A DNA stretch of 64,000 nucleotides from Roseiflexus sp. RS-1 (GCF_000016665.1 NC_009523.1:4525501-4589500); one strand, 5' to 3'. Shown: positions 24,786-34,937, numbered from the stretch's first letter. Program-made: numbers and translations. The notes: generated from the letters alone by a model not told the origin.

Positions 24786-26297
24786 ATGTCCCTTCCCATA
24801 CTCAGAGTCGCCATTGGAATGCTGGCAGTTGTTCTGCTGATCGGCGCTGTGCTGATGGCATCCGGTCGCACAGGTGTTTTGCCTGCCACGCAGTCAGCGC
24901 CTGACTCTGCGCCGCCGCCACCGGTTGTTGCGCCCGGTACGCAACCGATCGTGGCGAACGGCATTGTGGCGCCGGCAACGCACGTCGATCTGCGCTTCGA
25001 GACCGGTGGGATCGTGCGGGATGTGCTGGTGCGCGAAGGAGATGTCGTTCAGGCTGGCGATCCGATCCTGCGTCTCGACACAAGCGACCTGGAACTGCGA
25101 TGCGCTCAGGTGCGCGCGCAACTATCGGCAGCTCAGGCGCAGTATGAACTGCTGGCCGGTCCGGTGGCGCCAGCCGATATTCAACGCGCCCAGGCGGTGC
25201 TGGCACGTGCCCGGGCGCATCTACGCGAAGTGAGCGGCGCGGTCACCCCGACTGCTCGACGGGCGGCGCAGGCGCGACTCGAAGCCGCGCGTGTGGCGCT
25301 GGCGCGTCTCGAAGAAGGTCCGAATCCGGCGGATGTGCGCGCCCTGCGTGCCGAACTGCGCCAGGCGGAAGCGGAATTGCGGGCGACGCACGATCGCCTG
25401 TCGCTCGAAAAGACCACGCTGCGTCTGCAGATGGAACAGGCAGCCAATGTCCTGCGCGATCGTCAGACGGAGTATGCGCGCATCCGCGACGAGAACCAGG
25501 CGCGAACCGAGCCGCTGACAGCCGATCAGCGTGTACGGGAAGCCAGCGCGCGACTGGCGATGGAAAATGCCGAGAAGGCGCTCGAACAGGCGCGCGTGGC
25601 GTATGAAGCTGCGCTCCAGGCGGAACGAACCGGCATCGCCGCTGCCGAGGCGCGTGTCGAAGCTGTGAAAGCGCGCCTGGATCGCATCCTGGCAGGCGCC
25701 GATGCGGATCAGATCGCCGCAGCGCGCGCAGCGGTCGCGCAGGCGGAAGACGATCTGGCGCGCCTTCAGGACGAACGCCGTGCGGCGCTCGTCGAGATCG
25801 CCCGAATGGAGGTGGCAATCGCCGAAGCCGAACTGGAGCGCTTGCTGGCTGGAGCGCGCCCGGCGGAGGCGGCGATTGCGCGCGCACGTGTCGAGGAAGC
25901 GCGCGCGGCGCTTCAGCAGGCGGAACTCGCGCTGGAACGCGCCACACTTCGCGCTCCGATAACCGGAGTGGTCGCAGCGCTCAATATCCGCCCCGGCGAA
26001 GTCGCAGACCCCCATCTCGTTGCCGCCAGGCTGGCGGATGTGCGCGGATGGCGTATCGAAACCACCAATCTGAGCGAACTGAATGTGACGCGCCTGCGCG
26101 AGGGCGACCCGGCGATCATCCGTCTGAATGCGATCCCGGACCTCGAAATTCCCGGCAGGGTGACCAGTATCAAACCACTGGGCGCCGGTCAGGAAGGTGA
26201 TGTGACACTCTACACCGTGATTATCACTCCTGATCGACTGGATGAGCGGTTGCGCTGGAATATGACCGCAATGGTGCAGATTACACCGGGGCGTTAG
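24786..26297 (+). CDS. HlyD/RND-type membrane fusion (adaptor) protein
   Basis: The 503-residue protein has an N-terminal membrane anchor (AIGMLAVVLLIGAVLMASG), a first lipoyl half (VDLRFETGGIVRDVLVREGDVVQAGDPILRLD), a very long coiled-coil hairpin rich in Ala, Arg and Glu (about residues 95-395), the second lipoyl half (LERATLRAPITGVVAALNIRPGEVA) and a beta-barrel end (IIRLNAIPDLEIPGRVTSI). The start at 24786 has GAGGGAGGT upstream. Adaptors of this family link an inner-membrane transporter to an outer component, but no ABC exporter or outer-membrane channel is encoded in this locus. It may serve polysaccharide export through a thick wall or act with a transporter elsewhere. Confidence 0.88.
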   Translation: MSLPILRVAIGMLAVVLLIGAVLMASGRTGVLPATQSAPDSAPPPPVVAPGTQPIVANGIVAPATHVDLRFETGGIVRDVLVREGDVVQAGDPILRLDTSDLELRCAQVRAQLSAAQAQYELLAGPVAPADIQRAQAVLARARAHLREVSGAVTPTARRAAQARLEAARVALARLEEGPNPADVRALRAELRQAEAELRATHDRLSLEKTTLRLQMEQAANVLRDRQTEYARIRDENQARTEPLTADQRVREASARLAMENAEKALEQARVAYEAALQAERTGIAAAEARVEAVKARLDRILAGADADQIAAARAAVAQAEDDLARLQDERRAALVEIARMEVAIAEAELERLLAGARPAEAAIARARVEEARAALQQAELALERATLRAPITGVVAALNIRPGEVADPHLVAARLADVRGWRIETTNLSELNVTRLREGDPAIIRLNAIPDLEIPGRVTSIKPLGAGQEGDVTLYTVIITPDRLDERLRWNMTAMVQITPGR

Positions 26298-26306
26298 TTC
26301 TGGCAG

Positions 26307-28985
26307 ATGAGTGAGAGAGAAGGTATGCACGCGCTATTTCCGAAAACCATGGCAAGATGCGCTGTTCTCCTGTCACTGACGCTCTCAATGCTCTCCTTTT
26401 GCGGGTCGGGCAGCCCTGTTCCTGTCGAGTCAACGATGGATTCAGGACATACTCCACGCGCAACAGTGGAAGGCGCGCCGCCTGATCCAACCGCCGTTCC
26501 CGTCGCATCAGCGGATCATAGCACGACACCCGAGACGGACACGACCAAAGAGGTGACGCTGCGAACCCGCGATGGGTTGACCTTCGTTTTTGACCGGCAG
26601 AGCGGCAGGTTTACGCGCGTGGATGTGCAGACGAGGGCATTCGCACTGACCACCGGACGTGATCTGGGGGTGTACCTCTTCGATGCGCGGGGAAATTCCC
26701 TGCTCGACCTGCGTTCTACCCCTGCTACACGGGTGGAGCGCATAGGCGATGACCTGATCATTTCTCGCGAACAGCGCATGACAAACGTACAGACGGTTGA
26801 AAAATGGACGGCGCATGCCAACCGGATCGATCTTGAAACCACCATCGTCAATACCGACTCTTCGACGCCATCTCGTGCTATTGAAGCGTGTTTACAACTT
26901 CCGCTCGATCTGGTCAACGCATACTGGTACCACCATTTTGAGGATCGGGAAATCATCACAAATCGCAGCGAACCGTATAAAACCGTTCTTCAGCGACTGA
27001 TAGACATCGGGACGTTTGGTGATGGAAGTTTCCACCTGAAAACCGATCTGGACATCAACTTGAATGGTCTCAACCTGATCGGCAACAATGAGTTCGGTCT
27101 GGCGATATCAATCAACCCTGAACAACCTGCGACCTACTATGTTCGTTATGACCCGCAACGTCTCTCATATGACGCTTGCTTCCATCTTGGCATTTACAAC
27201 GAGCATATTCGCTTCGGCAACCGTGTTTCCTTTGCACTTTCGCTTTTCGTGCCGGACGAGCCTCCATGGGGATTACGTTCAGCATACGCAAAATACATTG
27301 CGATCTATCCGCAATCGCACAAAGGCAGATTGCCGCGCAAAACAACCATGGTCGTGCTGGAAGAGTACAGTTACAGCGCATTTCCCAACCCGCTCGAGTA
27401 CCGGATCGGCGCTGTCTGGGGGCGCTACAAGGCGCAAAACCGGCGTTTCGGGGTCGACGACCTGGTCTACATCTGGCCCCATGGTTATTACGATCGTGGG
27501 ATGCGCCTGAAAGTTCAGCCGTCATCAGCGGGGAGCGTTCAGACATGGGAAGCGGATATCGCCGCCTGTTTTGCACTGTACGAAGACATCGATCAGGGCA
27601 GGGCGCCTTTCGCCGAAACATGCACCGGTTCGTACCCATTTGCAACCTGCACCAGGCAAAGAGAACGCGGACAGATCTACGGACCGGTCTTCGAGCGCGA
27701 TAGGGGCAGCGGATGGCGGCGCGCCGAAGCGTACCAGATGACGGTCAGCAACGGACCGAACTTCCTGATCGGGCAATTCCGCCTGCCAGCGCCATTTGTC
27801 GCATCGCTTTTGCAGGATGCCGACGGACGCTGGCTGAATGCGATGAGTTTTGCTTCGATGATCACCGAAATTCCCTGGGAGCCGGGCGTTCGCCGCTGTA
27901 TTTTCGACGGCATCAATCCCGATCCGGGAGTGAATGTGGCGCTGTCGAATGAACCGCGTTCTGCACCTGCGCCCACGATCGTGAGCAATTTTGGTGAGTT
28001 GAATCTGGAAGTGGTCAAACGCGCGCATGGGTTGTACGGTCCTGGTTACCTCGATACCCATCCCGACGAAGGAACAACCCTCTACCACGGGGTCGCCGTC
28101 GATACGGTCGGGGTCTATTTACGTCCCGATTTCAACCCGCGCGCGCTGCGGGTGGCTTCGCTGCCGCTCAGTTATGACCGTGTCACCGGGCGTGTGGTCG
28201 CACTGGAACATCTGACGACGCTGGCATTTTTGCGGGCATTGCGGGCATCGATCCCGTCGGATGCCCCAATTGCATCGAGTGGCGCTCCGATCGGCGGGAT
28301 TCTGTTCCAGGAAGCGGATTATATCCTCGAGGAGTTCGTCAAGATCGAGCGCAACGGTCGATTGATCGACGAATTGTACGACGAAACGCAGCCAAACAAA
28401 CTGCGCCTGATCAACCGGATCCGTATGGGCGCCAATCAGCGCCCAATCACGTTCAGTGTTCGTTTCGAGCGCGCCACCAGCGATCGCGCTTTTCTGGAAC
28501 AGATTCGACGTTATCTGCCGCTCTACACTGCAAAAGGGATCTACGTCAACATTGATCGCTATGGCAATGATCCAGAGCGCTATTTCTGGAGCGATCCGCC
28601 ATCCAGCCAGGACGTGTTGCGCGCCTACCGGCAGCATTTGCACGCCGTACATGCGCTGAACGTCGCCGGATGGCAACCAGTTCCGTATGCCACTGCGAGT
28701 GAGGGCATTCTGGTCGAACGGTTCGGGCAGGACTACCTGACCTTCTACAACCCTGACGAGCGACCGCGAACGGCAACCGTCGCCATCAACTGGCGCGCTA
28801 TCGGACTGAATGCGCCGCCGTCTCGCATCGTCGATTTCGACACAGGAACGGAACTGCCCTTTCGCGTGTCCGGTGACAGCATGACCATCGATGCGCTGGC
28901 GCTCGACGGGCTGGCTGCACGCATCGTTCGGATCAGGGATACGAAGGTCGGGACGGTTCTGCTGCCGCTCGTGGTTGCGCCGTAA
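26307..28985 (+). CDS. Large predicted lipoprotein, possible glycan-acting enzyme, unknown family
   Basis: The 892-residue protein begins with a signal-like segment (CAVLLSLTLSMLSFCGSGS) whose LSFC looks like a lipobox. A beta-rich first third (LTFVFDRQSGRFTRVDVQTRAF, then VEKWTAHANRIDLETTIVN) resembles the N-terminal beta-sandwich of several glycoside hydrolase clans. The middle and end have barrel-like alternation and acidic candidates (FDGINPDPG, YLDTHPDEGTTLYHG, ILFQEADYILEEFVK). The last residues are GTVLLPLVVAP, similar to the tail of the SdrD-like protein. Because it lies inside the polysaccharide locus, hydrolysis or trimming of the polymer is a reasonable guess, but no family is recognised. 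The start could also be 26325. Confidence 0.6.
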   Translation: MSEREGMHALFPKTMARCAVLLSLTLSMLSFCGSGSPVPVESTMDSGHTPRATVEGAPPDPTAVPVASADHSTTPETDTTKEVTLRTRDGLTFVFDRQSGRFTRVDVQTRAFALTTGRDLGVYLFDARGNSLLDLRSTPATRVERIGDDLIISREQRMTNVQTVEKWTAHANRIDLETTIVNTDSSTPSRAIEACLQLPLDLVNAYWYHHFEDREIITNRSEPYKTVLQRLIDIGTFGDGSFHLKTDLDINLNGLNLIGNNEFGLAISINPEQPATYYVRYDPQRLSYDACFHLGIYNEHIRFGNRVSFALSLFVPDEPPWGLRSAYAKYIAIYPQSHKGRLPRKTTMVVLEEYSYSAFPNPLEYRIGAVWGRYKAQNRRFGVDDLVYIWPHGYYDRGMRLKVQPSSAGSVQTWEADIAACFALYEDIDQGRAPFAETCTGSYPFATCTRQRERGQIYGPVFERDRGSGWRRAEAYQMTVSNGPNFLIGQFRLPAPFVASLLQDADGRWLNAMSFASMITEIPWEPGVRRCIFDGINPDPGVNVALSNEPRSAPAPTIVSNFGELNLEVVKRAHGLYGPGYLDTHPDEGTTLYHGVAVDTVGVYLRPDFNPRALRVASLPLSYDRVTGRVVALEHLTTLAFLRALRASIPSDAPIASSGAPIGGILFQEADYILEEFVKIERNGRLIDELYDETQPNKLRLINRIRMGANQRPITFSVRFERATSDRAFLEQIRRYLPLYTAKGIYVNIDRYGNDPERYFWSDPPSSQDVLRAYRQHLHAVHALNVAGWQPVPYATASEGILVERFGQDYLTFYNPDERPRTATVAINWRAIGLNAPPSRIVDFDTGTELPFRVSGDSMTIDALALDGLAARIVRIRDTKVGTVLLPLVVAP

Positions 28986-29012
28986 GCGCCTATCTGACAG
29001 AACGGGACGCAT

Positions 29013-30335
29013 ATGTTGATGGATCGTGATCGATCGTTTGCCCGGCTCTCACTGCGCGCCAATTTTTCCTGGACATTCGTCGGGAATGTGGTGTACGCCG
29101 CGTGTCAGTGGGGGATGCTGATGGCGCTGGCAAAACTTGGCTCACCTGCAATGGTTGGCATGTTTGCGCTTGGTCTGGCAATTACTGCGCCGGTGTTCAT
29201 GTTCGCCAACCTGCATCTGCGCACCATCCAGGCGACCGATGCGCGGCAACAGTATCAGTTTCGCGACTATCTCAGCGTGCGCCTGGCGACGACGGCGCTG
29301 GCGTTGCTGGTTGTGGCAGCGATTGTTGTGCTCGTTGGGTACGCCTGGGAGACCGCGGCGGTCATCCTGGCGGTTGGATGCGCCAAGGCGTGCGAGTCGA
29401 TCAGCGACATTTTTTATGGGCTGCTTCAGCGACTGGAACGAATGGATCGCATCGCCGCCGGGATGATGCTGAAGGGCATCGTGTCGCTGGTTGCCCTGGC
29501 AACTGGCGTTTCTCTGACCGGTTCCGCCTTCTGGGGCGTGGTTGGGTTGACCGCTGTGTGGGCGGTGGTGCTGGCATTCTACGATGTGCCGAATGGGTTG
29601 CAGGCATTGCGACAGACGCAGCCGATCCGCGAGCGATCCTCACCGCCGCAACGTGTGGCGGTTGCGACCCGCCTGGCGTGGATGGCACTCCCGCTCGGTG
29701 TCGGGATCATGCTGGTTTCGCTGAGTACCGCGATCCCGCGCTATTTCGTCGAGCGCATTCTGGGCGAGGAGAGTCTGGGCATCTTTGCAGCAATCGCCTA
29801 CATTCAGGTCGCCGGAACAACCGTCGTCGGCGCGCTCGCGGCTGCTGCCAATCCGCGTCTGGCGCAGCACTACGCCTTCGGTGAGATACACGCCTTTCGC
29901 GGGTTGCTGTTCAAACTGGCGGCGATTGCGCTGGCGCTGGGCGGCGCTGGAGTGCTGATCGCCTGGCTGATTGGCGGTTGGGTGCTGACCCTGATCTACC
30001 GACCGGAGTATGGCGCGTACAACCATGTGTTCGTGCTGGTGATGGTCGCTGCCGGTATCGGATATGTCGGATGGTTCGTCGGAGATGCGATGACTGCGGT
30101 TCGTCGCCTACGGGCGCAGGCGTTGCTCTTTCTTGGCATGACGGCGGCAACGATCGGCGCGTGCGCCTGGCTGATCCCGCTGTTTGGTCTGACCGGCGCA
30201 GCCGTGGCGACGATGGTCACATCGGTGATCCACGCAATCGGCGGGTTCCTGATCGTCGAACACGCGCTGCGTTCCCTGGAGTCGGACATGCGTGCCGGTC
30301 GCTCATTGACAGGCGGCGTTTCGTACCGCAGATGA
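29013..30335 (+). CDS. Wzx-type polysaccharide flippase
   Basis: The 440-residue polytopic protein has about 12 to 14 hydrophobic helices and the layout of the MOP/MATE polysaccharide-flippase family. The first helix follows SLRANFSWTFVGNVVYAACQWGMLMALAKLGSP, the usual family N-terminus. It should move undecaprenyl-linked repeat units across the cytoplasmic membrane. It precedes the Wzy polymerase gene by only 10 bp, and together they indicate the Wzx/Wzy pathway. ATG 29013 has GGGA a few bases upstream; 29019 is an alternative start. Confidence 0.9.
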   Translation: MLMDRDRSFARLSLRANFSWTFVGNVVYAACQWGMLMALAKLGSPAMVGMFALGLAITAPVFMFANLHLRTIQATDARQQYQFRDYLSVRLATTALALLVVAAIVVLVGYAWETAAVILAVGCAKACESISDIFYGLLQRLERMDRIAAGMMLKGIVSLVALATGVSLTGSAFWGVVGLTAVWAVVLAFYDVPNGLQALRQTQPIRERSSPPQRVAVATRLAWMALPLGVGIMLVSLSTAIPRYFVERILGEESLGIFAAIAYIQVAGTTVVGALAAAANPRLAQHYAFGEIHAFRGLLFKLAAIALALGGAGVLIAWLIGGWVLTLIYRPEYGAYNHVFVLVMVAAGIGYVGWFVGDAMTAVRRLRAQALLFLGMTAATIGACAWLIPLFGLTGAAVATMVTSVIHAIGGFLIVEHALRSLESDMRAGRSLTGGVSYRR

Positions 30336-30345
30336 GAGGAAACCA

Positions 30346-31842
30346 ATGGATCGCGCCATCCAGAACGCCGTACCGGTTCATCAGGCATCACGCGCCTCCG
30401 GTCGTCCCATCGATAGTTTTGTCATCTCGGTCTACGTCTGTGCGTTGACGCTGGCGATCTTTGTGGCGCTGTCGGATCAGTTCTGGCACTGGTTTGTTAT
30501 TCCGGTGCTGATGGCGGGTGTTCTGATCGGCATCGACGCGGTGGACTGGGCGCGGGGAAAGATGGACCTGTTCGATCCGATCGGTCTATCAGGCGCATTT
30601 GGCTGGTTTTTCTTCTTCTTTGCGCCGTTGCTGACCGTGGCGATCAACTACTGGCTGATCTACGTCGATCCGCCAGCAGAGCGGCGTGATTGGCTGGGAT
30701 GGATGGCGTTGCTCAATCTATTGGGCTTGATGATCTATCGCGGCATTCGATTGATCTACTTCCAGCGCGAACGCAGCATACATACATTCTGGAAGATCGA
30801 TCAGAAGCGATTCTATGTTCTGGGCGCTCTGGGGCTGGCAGTCACCGCTTTTCTTCAAATCTACGTCTACCTCAGTATGGGCGGAATTCAGGGATTTATC
30901 CAGGAAGCAACCGATCAACGCGCTATTCGACTGAGTCTTCAGGGTTTTGGGCAGATTTTCATGGTTTCGGAGAGCTTTCCGATCATTGCTCTGATGATGT
31001 TCATCATCTATGCGTATCACCAGAAATCGCCCGTGTATCGTTCATGGCTGGTTATCTGCATCGTGTTGCTGATCTATTTCGGTCTGAAACTCTTCTTTGG
31101 CGGGTTGCGCGGCAGTCGGAACAACACAATCTGGGGATTATTCTGGGCGGTCGGACTGATCCACTTCTGGTTGCGCCCCGTGACGCGCAAAGTCGCGCTG
31201 ATCGGATTGGGTTTTCTGATCGCATTCATGTATGTCTACGGGTTTTATAAGAATGCCGGTCTGGATGCATTGCGCCTGTTTGAAGACCCGTCCGTGCGCG
31301 TCGAACTGGAGCGCGAAACCCGCCGCGATCTTCCCACGCTGCTGCTGGGCGATCTTGGGCGCAGCGATGTGCAGGCGTTCGTGCTCTATCAACTGGCCCG
31401 CCCCGACAGCGATTACGACTATGCGTTCGGGCGCACCTATGTCGCCGCATTTGCCGTGCTCATTCCGCGCTCTCTGGTCGAGCGCATGCCGAGCAAGACG
31501 CTTGAAGGCACCGAAGCGCTCTACGGCAAAGGATCGTACATCCCTGTCGATTTCGAGGCGTCGCAACTCTACGGCATCGCTGGCGAGGCAATGCTCAACT
31601 TTGGGTTTGCTGCCGCACCCATTTCGTTCATCTTCTTCGGGCTGGCAAACTGCTCGGTGCGGCGCTGGCTCTTCGGTTTGACTCCAGGAGATGCGCGTCT
31701 GCTGTTCTATCCGTTTCTCGCGCTCTTCTGCTTCTACATGCTCGCCTGCGATCTGGAGAACCTGGTTTTCGACATTATCAAGAACGTTGCCGTTCCGCTG
31801 GCCATCACGCTGCTCTCACTATCATCGGTCCGCCGTGGATGA
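30346..31842 (+). CDS. Wzy-type polysaccharide polymerase
   Basis: The 498-residue protein has about 11 to 12 membrane helices with a large extracytoplasmic loop between about residues 300 and 390 (ETRRDLPTLLLGDLGRSDVQAF to LEGTEALYGKGSYIPVDFEAS). This is the usual topology for O-antigen or capsule polymerases, which show little sequence conservation. Its position between the flippase and the glycosyltransferases supports the role. The start has GAGG upstream. It should join repeat units at the outer face of the membrane, with chain length set by the Wzz-like protein. Confidence 0.82.
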   Translation: MDRAIQNAVPVHQASRASGRPIDSFVISVYVCALTLAIFVALSDQFWHWFVIPVLMAGVLIGIDAVDWARGKMDLFDPIGLSGAFGWFFFFFAPLLTVAINYWLIYVDPPAERRDWLGWMALLNLLGLMIYRGIRLIYFQRERSIHTFWKIDQKRFYVLGALGLAVTAFLQIYVYLSMGGIQGFIQEATDQRAIRLSLQGFGQIFMVSESFPIIALMMFIIYAYHQKSPVYRSWLVICIVLLIYFGLKLFFGGLRGSRNNTIWGLFWAVGLIHFWLRPVTRKVALIGLGFLIAFMYVYGFYKNAGLDALRLFEDPSVRVELERETRRDLPTLLLGDLGRSDVQAFVLYQLARPDSDYDYAFGRTYVAAFAVLIPRSLVERMPSKTLEGTEALYGKGSYIPVDFEASQLYGIAGEAMLNFGFAAAPISFIFFGLANCSVRRWLFGLTPGDARLLFYPFLALFCFYMLACDLENLVFDIIKNVAVPLAITLLSLSSVRRG

Positions 31843-31867
31843 GGGTTATCTGAAAGAGGGAAGTCTT

Positions 31868-33103
31868 ATGCGGGTTGTCGTATCGCTCGAACATCACTTT
31901 GATCGCACGCCAGACGGCGTTGTCTGGACACAGACACAATTCCCGTACCGTTTCTGGCAACGCTATCTGGAGGTGTTCGACCAGGTGCAGGTCGTTGCGC
32001 GGGTGCGTGATGTGCGCAAAGCTGCGCCCGACTGGCAGCGCGCCGATGGGCGTTCAGTCTCATTTGCCGCCATTCCCGATTACCTGGGACCGCGCCAGTA
32101 TCTGATGCGCATCCGTCAGGTGCGCACGGCTGCGCGTGGCGCAATCGGCGCGGAGGATGCTGTGATTCTGCGTGTCAGTTCGCAGATCGCCGATGTGATC
32201 TATCCGTTGCTCCGGCGCCAGGCGCGTCCGTATGGCGTCGAGGTTGTCAGCGACCCATATGATGTGTTTGCGCCCGGTTCGGTCAGGCACCCGCTGCGCC
32301 CATTCTTTCGCTGGTTATTCCCATATCGCCTGCGGCAGCACTGCGCCAACGCAGCAGCCGCATGCTACGTCACCGCGCAGGCGCTACAGCGCCGGTACCC
32401 ATGCCCATTGTTCTCGGTGTCCGCGTCGGATGTCGAGCTGCCCGACGATGCGATCGTCGCTGCACCACGTCCGCTGCGCGCGCATGCCGCTGCCCATCGC
32501 CTCATCTTCGTCGGCACACTGGGGCAGTTGTACAAGGCGCCGGATGTGCTGATCGACGCAGTGGCGGCATGCGCGCGCGATGGCGTCGATCTGACGCTAA
32601 CCCTGGTCGGCGACGGGAAGCATCGACCAGAATTGGAAGCGCGTGCGCGTCAGCTTGGTATCGCCGATCGGGTGGTCTTTCGCGGGTGGGTGACGGCAGG
32701 TGCAGCAGTGCGCGCCGAACTGGATGCAGCAGACCTGTTCGTGCTGCCGTCGCGACAGGAGGGGATGCCGCGCGCCATGATCGAAGCGATGGCGCGTGCG
32801 CTTCCCTGTATTGGCTCGACGGTCGGCGGCATCCCGGAACTGTTGCCGCCCGAAGACCTTGTGCCTCCTGGCGATGCGCTGGCGCTGGCGCGTGCGATCC
32901 GCGCAATGACATCCGATCCCGAACGGATGGCGCACGCCTCGGCGCGTAACCTGGAACGCGCGCGCTCATTCACCGAATCCAGGCTACGCACGCAACGGCT
33001 CGCCTTCTTCCGGCATGTGCGTGAGCAGACTGAGACCTGGCTCGCTGCTCAACGCTCATCAACACCAGTGCAGGCAAAGCGCCATTCGGCAACAGGAAGG
33101 TGA
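31868..33103 (+). CDS. Glycosyltransferase, GT4 type
   Basis: The 411-residue GT-B fold enzyme has the C-terminal nucleotide-sugar domain LIFVGTLGQLYKAPDVLIDAV, then LTLVGDGKHRPELEARARQLG, and the E(x7)E motif in RQEGMPRAMIEAMARALPCIGSTVGGIPELL. The start at ATG 31868 is 25 bp after the wzy stop codon; the longer in-frame ORF begins inside wzy and is rejected. It adds a sugar to the lipid-linked repeat unit on the cytoplasmic side. The donor and acceptor are not readable. Confidence 0.9.
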   Translation: MRVVVSLEHHFDRTPDGVVWTQTQFPYRFWQRYLEVFDQVQVVARVRDVRKAAPDWQRADGRSVSFAAIPDYLGPRQYLMRIRQVRTAARGAIGAEDAVILRVSSQIADVIYPLLRRQARPYGVEVVSDPYDVFAPGSVRHPLRPFFRWLFPYRLRQHCANAAAACYVTAQALQRRYPCPLFSVSASDVELPDDAIVAAPRPLRAHAAAHRLIFVGTLGQLYKAPDVLIDAVAACARDGVDLTLTLVGDGKHRPELEARARQLGIADRVVFRGWVTAGAAVRAELDAADLFVLPSRQEGMPRAMIEAMARALPCIGSTVGGIPELLPPEDLVPPGDALALARAIRAMTSDPERMAHASARNLERARSFTESRLRTQRLAFFRHVREQTETWLAAQRSSTPVQAKRHSATGR

Positions 33104-33106
33104 CTT

Positions 33107-34270
33107 ATGCCACGGTTATTGATCGTCACAACAATTCCGGCAACGCTGTCGGCATTCCTGCTGCCATTTGCCCGGCATTACCGCGCGTGTGGGTGGCAGG
33201 TCGATGCGATGACGCGCAGCGAGCCGATCACTCCCGATATCCATTCAGCCTTCGATCATGTCTGGACGCTGCCCTGGTCGCGTCATCCGGTCAACCCGTC
33301 CAATCTCATCGGAACGCCGCAGCGCATCCGGCGGATTGTCGAACGCGAGCGGTATGACATCGTCCATGTGCATACGTCTGTTGCCGCGTTTGTGACACGC
33401 TACGCTCTCCGCGATCTCCGGCGGCGCCTTGGGGTGTGCGTGATCTACACCGCGCACGGGTTCAATTTCGACCAGAGTATGCCGTGGCACAAAAATCTGG
33501 CGTTTCTGACGCTGGAAAAACTGGCAAGCGCCTGGATGGATTATCAGGTGGTGATCAACCGCACCGATGAACTGGCAGCCATTCGCTACCGTCTCGCACC
33601 GCCGGATCGGGTCTGGTACATGCCGGGCATCGGCGTCGATCTGACCCACTATTGCCCCGACAGTATCCCCGACGCGGAGGCGGAAGCGGTGCGTCGGGAG
33701 ATAGGCGTCGCCCCCGATGAAGCGCTCGTGCTGATGATTGCCGAGTTTATTCCGCGTAAGCGCCACACCGATGTGTTGCGCGCGTTTGCGCAGCTTGGAC
33801 GACGCGACACTCACCTGGCGCTGGCGGGAACCGGACCGTTGCTGGAACCGATGCGTCGTCTGGCGGTCGACCTCGGCATTGCCGGACAGACCCATTTTCT
33901 GGGGTATCGCAGCGATGTGCCAGCGCTCCTCAGGGCTGCAACCGTGATGATCCTGCCATCGCGGCAGGAAGGGTTGCCGCGCAGCATTCTGGAGGCGATG
34001 GCAATGGGTGTGCCCGTGATCGGCTCAGACATCCGTGGTGTGCGCGACCTGCTGGCAGACGGCGCCGGCATGCTCGTGCCGGTTGGCGACATCGAAGCAC
34101 TGGCGCATGCCATGGCTCGCGTCATCGATGATCGCGCCGCGGCGCGCGCAATGGCGGAACGTGGTCTGGAACAGGCGCAGCGGTACGACCTGCAGCGTAT
34201 CATCGCGCTGCACGATCAGTTGTATGCGGCAGCGTTGAGCAAGCGACATGCATATGCGCCAATATCGTAG
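33107..34270 (+). CDS. Glycosyltransferase, GT4 type (second)
   Basis: The 387-residue enzyme starts with PRLLIVTTIPATLSAFLLPFARHYRACGW and has DIVHVHTSVAAFVTRYALR, YTAHGFNFDQSM, a donor domain beginning VLMIAEFIPRKRHTDVLRAF, and the E(x7)E motif in PSRQEGLPRSILEAMAMGVPVIGSDIRG. These match GT4 enzymes close to the CapM/WcaA-like capsule group. It lies 3 bp after the first glycosyltransferase gene, so translation is probably coupled, and 13 bp before the initiating transferase. Confidence 0.9.
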   Translation: MPRLLIVTTIPATLSAFLLPFARHYRACGWQVDAMTRSEPITPDIHSAFDHVWTLPWSRHPVNPSNLIGTPQRIRRIVERERYDIVHVHTSVAAFVTRYALRDLRRRLGVCVIYTAHGFNFDQSMPWHKNLAFLTLEKLASAWMDYQVVINRTDELAAIRYRLAPPDRVWYMPGIGVDLTHYCPDSIPDAEAEAVRREIGVAPDEALVLMIAEFIPRKRHTDVLRAFAQLGRRDTHLALAGTGPLLEPMRRLAVDLGIAGQTHFLGYRSDVPALLRAATVMILPSRQEGLPRSILEAMAMGVPVIGSDIRGVRDLLADGAGMLVPVGDIEALAHAMARVIDDRAAARAMAERGLEQAQRYDLQRIIALHDQLYAAALSKRHAYAPIS

Positions 34271-34283
34271 AGGAGGTCCGCCT

Positions 34284-34937
34284 GTGTACAGGAACTATGG
34301 AAAACGCGCCTTCGATCTTGTGCTGGTTGTGCCGGCGCTGATCGTGTTGGCGCCGGTGATGGCGATCCTTGCAGTGCTGATCCGGATTGCAATGGGATCG
34401 CCGGTTATCTTCACGCAGGAGCGCGCCGGGAAGGATGGGAAACCCTTCAGGCTCTACAAATTCCGCAGCATGACCAATGCGCGCGATGCACAGGGCAACC
34501 TGCTGCCCGACGAGCAACGTCTCACGCCGTTCGGCAAGTTTCTGCGCAGCACGAGCCTGGATGAACTGCCACAGTTATTCAATGTTCTGCGCGGCGACAT
34601 GAGCCTGGTGGGACCGCGCCCGTTGCTGGTGAAATACATCGACCGGTACACCCAGGATCAACGTCGTCGGCTGGAGGTGCTGCCGGGGATAACGTGCCAG
34701 GCAGTGCTCCACGGGCGGAGCAACCAGACGTGGGATCAAATCCTGGCGCACGATGTCTGGTATGTCGATCACATCAGTCTCTGGACTGACCTGCGCATTC
34801 TGATCGGAACCGTGCGCGTGGTGCTGACACGCGAAGGGGTCGAGCGCAGTGCGAACGGCCAGATTCCAGAGTTTCTCGGCGTACTCGCCCGGCAACCGGG
34901 CAGTGCGTCGGACGCGCCGCCAGCCGGAGGTTCGTAA
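34284..34937 (+). CDS. Initiating sugar-phosphate transferase (polyisoprenyl-phosphate hexose-1-phosphate transferase)
   Basis: The 217-residue protein has one N-terminal membrane segment ([24 protein letters not shown]) and the small PGT core: [26 protein letters not shown], then [25 protein letters not shown], with the conserved Asp-Glu pair. It is the monotopic, short form without the large N-terminal extension found in WcaJ. It transfers a sugar-phosphate to undecaprenyl phosphate and so starts repeat-unit assembly. GTG at 34284 has a perfect AGGAGGT seven bases away; the earlier ATG at 34248 lies within the preceding gene. Confidence 0.92.
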   Translation: MYRNYGKRAFDLVLVVPALIVLAPVMAILAVLIRIAMGSPVIFTQERAGKDGKPFRLYKFRSMTNARDAQGNLLPDEQRLTPFGKFLRSTSLDELPQLFNVLRGDMSLVGPRPLLVKYIDRYTQDQRRRLEVLPGITCQAVLHGRSNQTWDQILAHDVWYVDHISLWTDLRILIGTVRVVLTREGVERSANGQIPEFLGVLARQPGSASDAPPAGGS

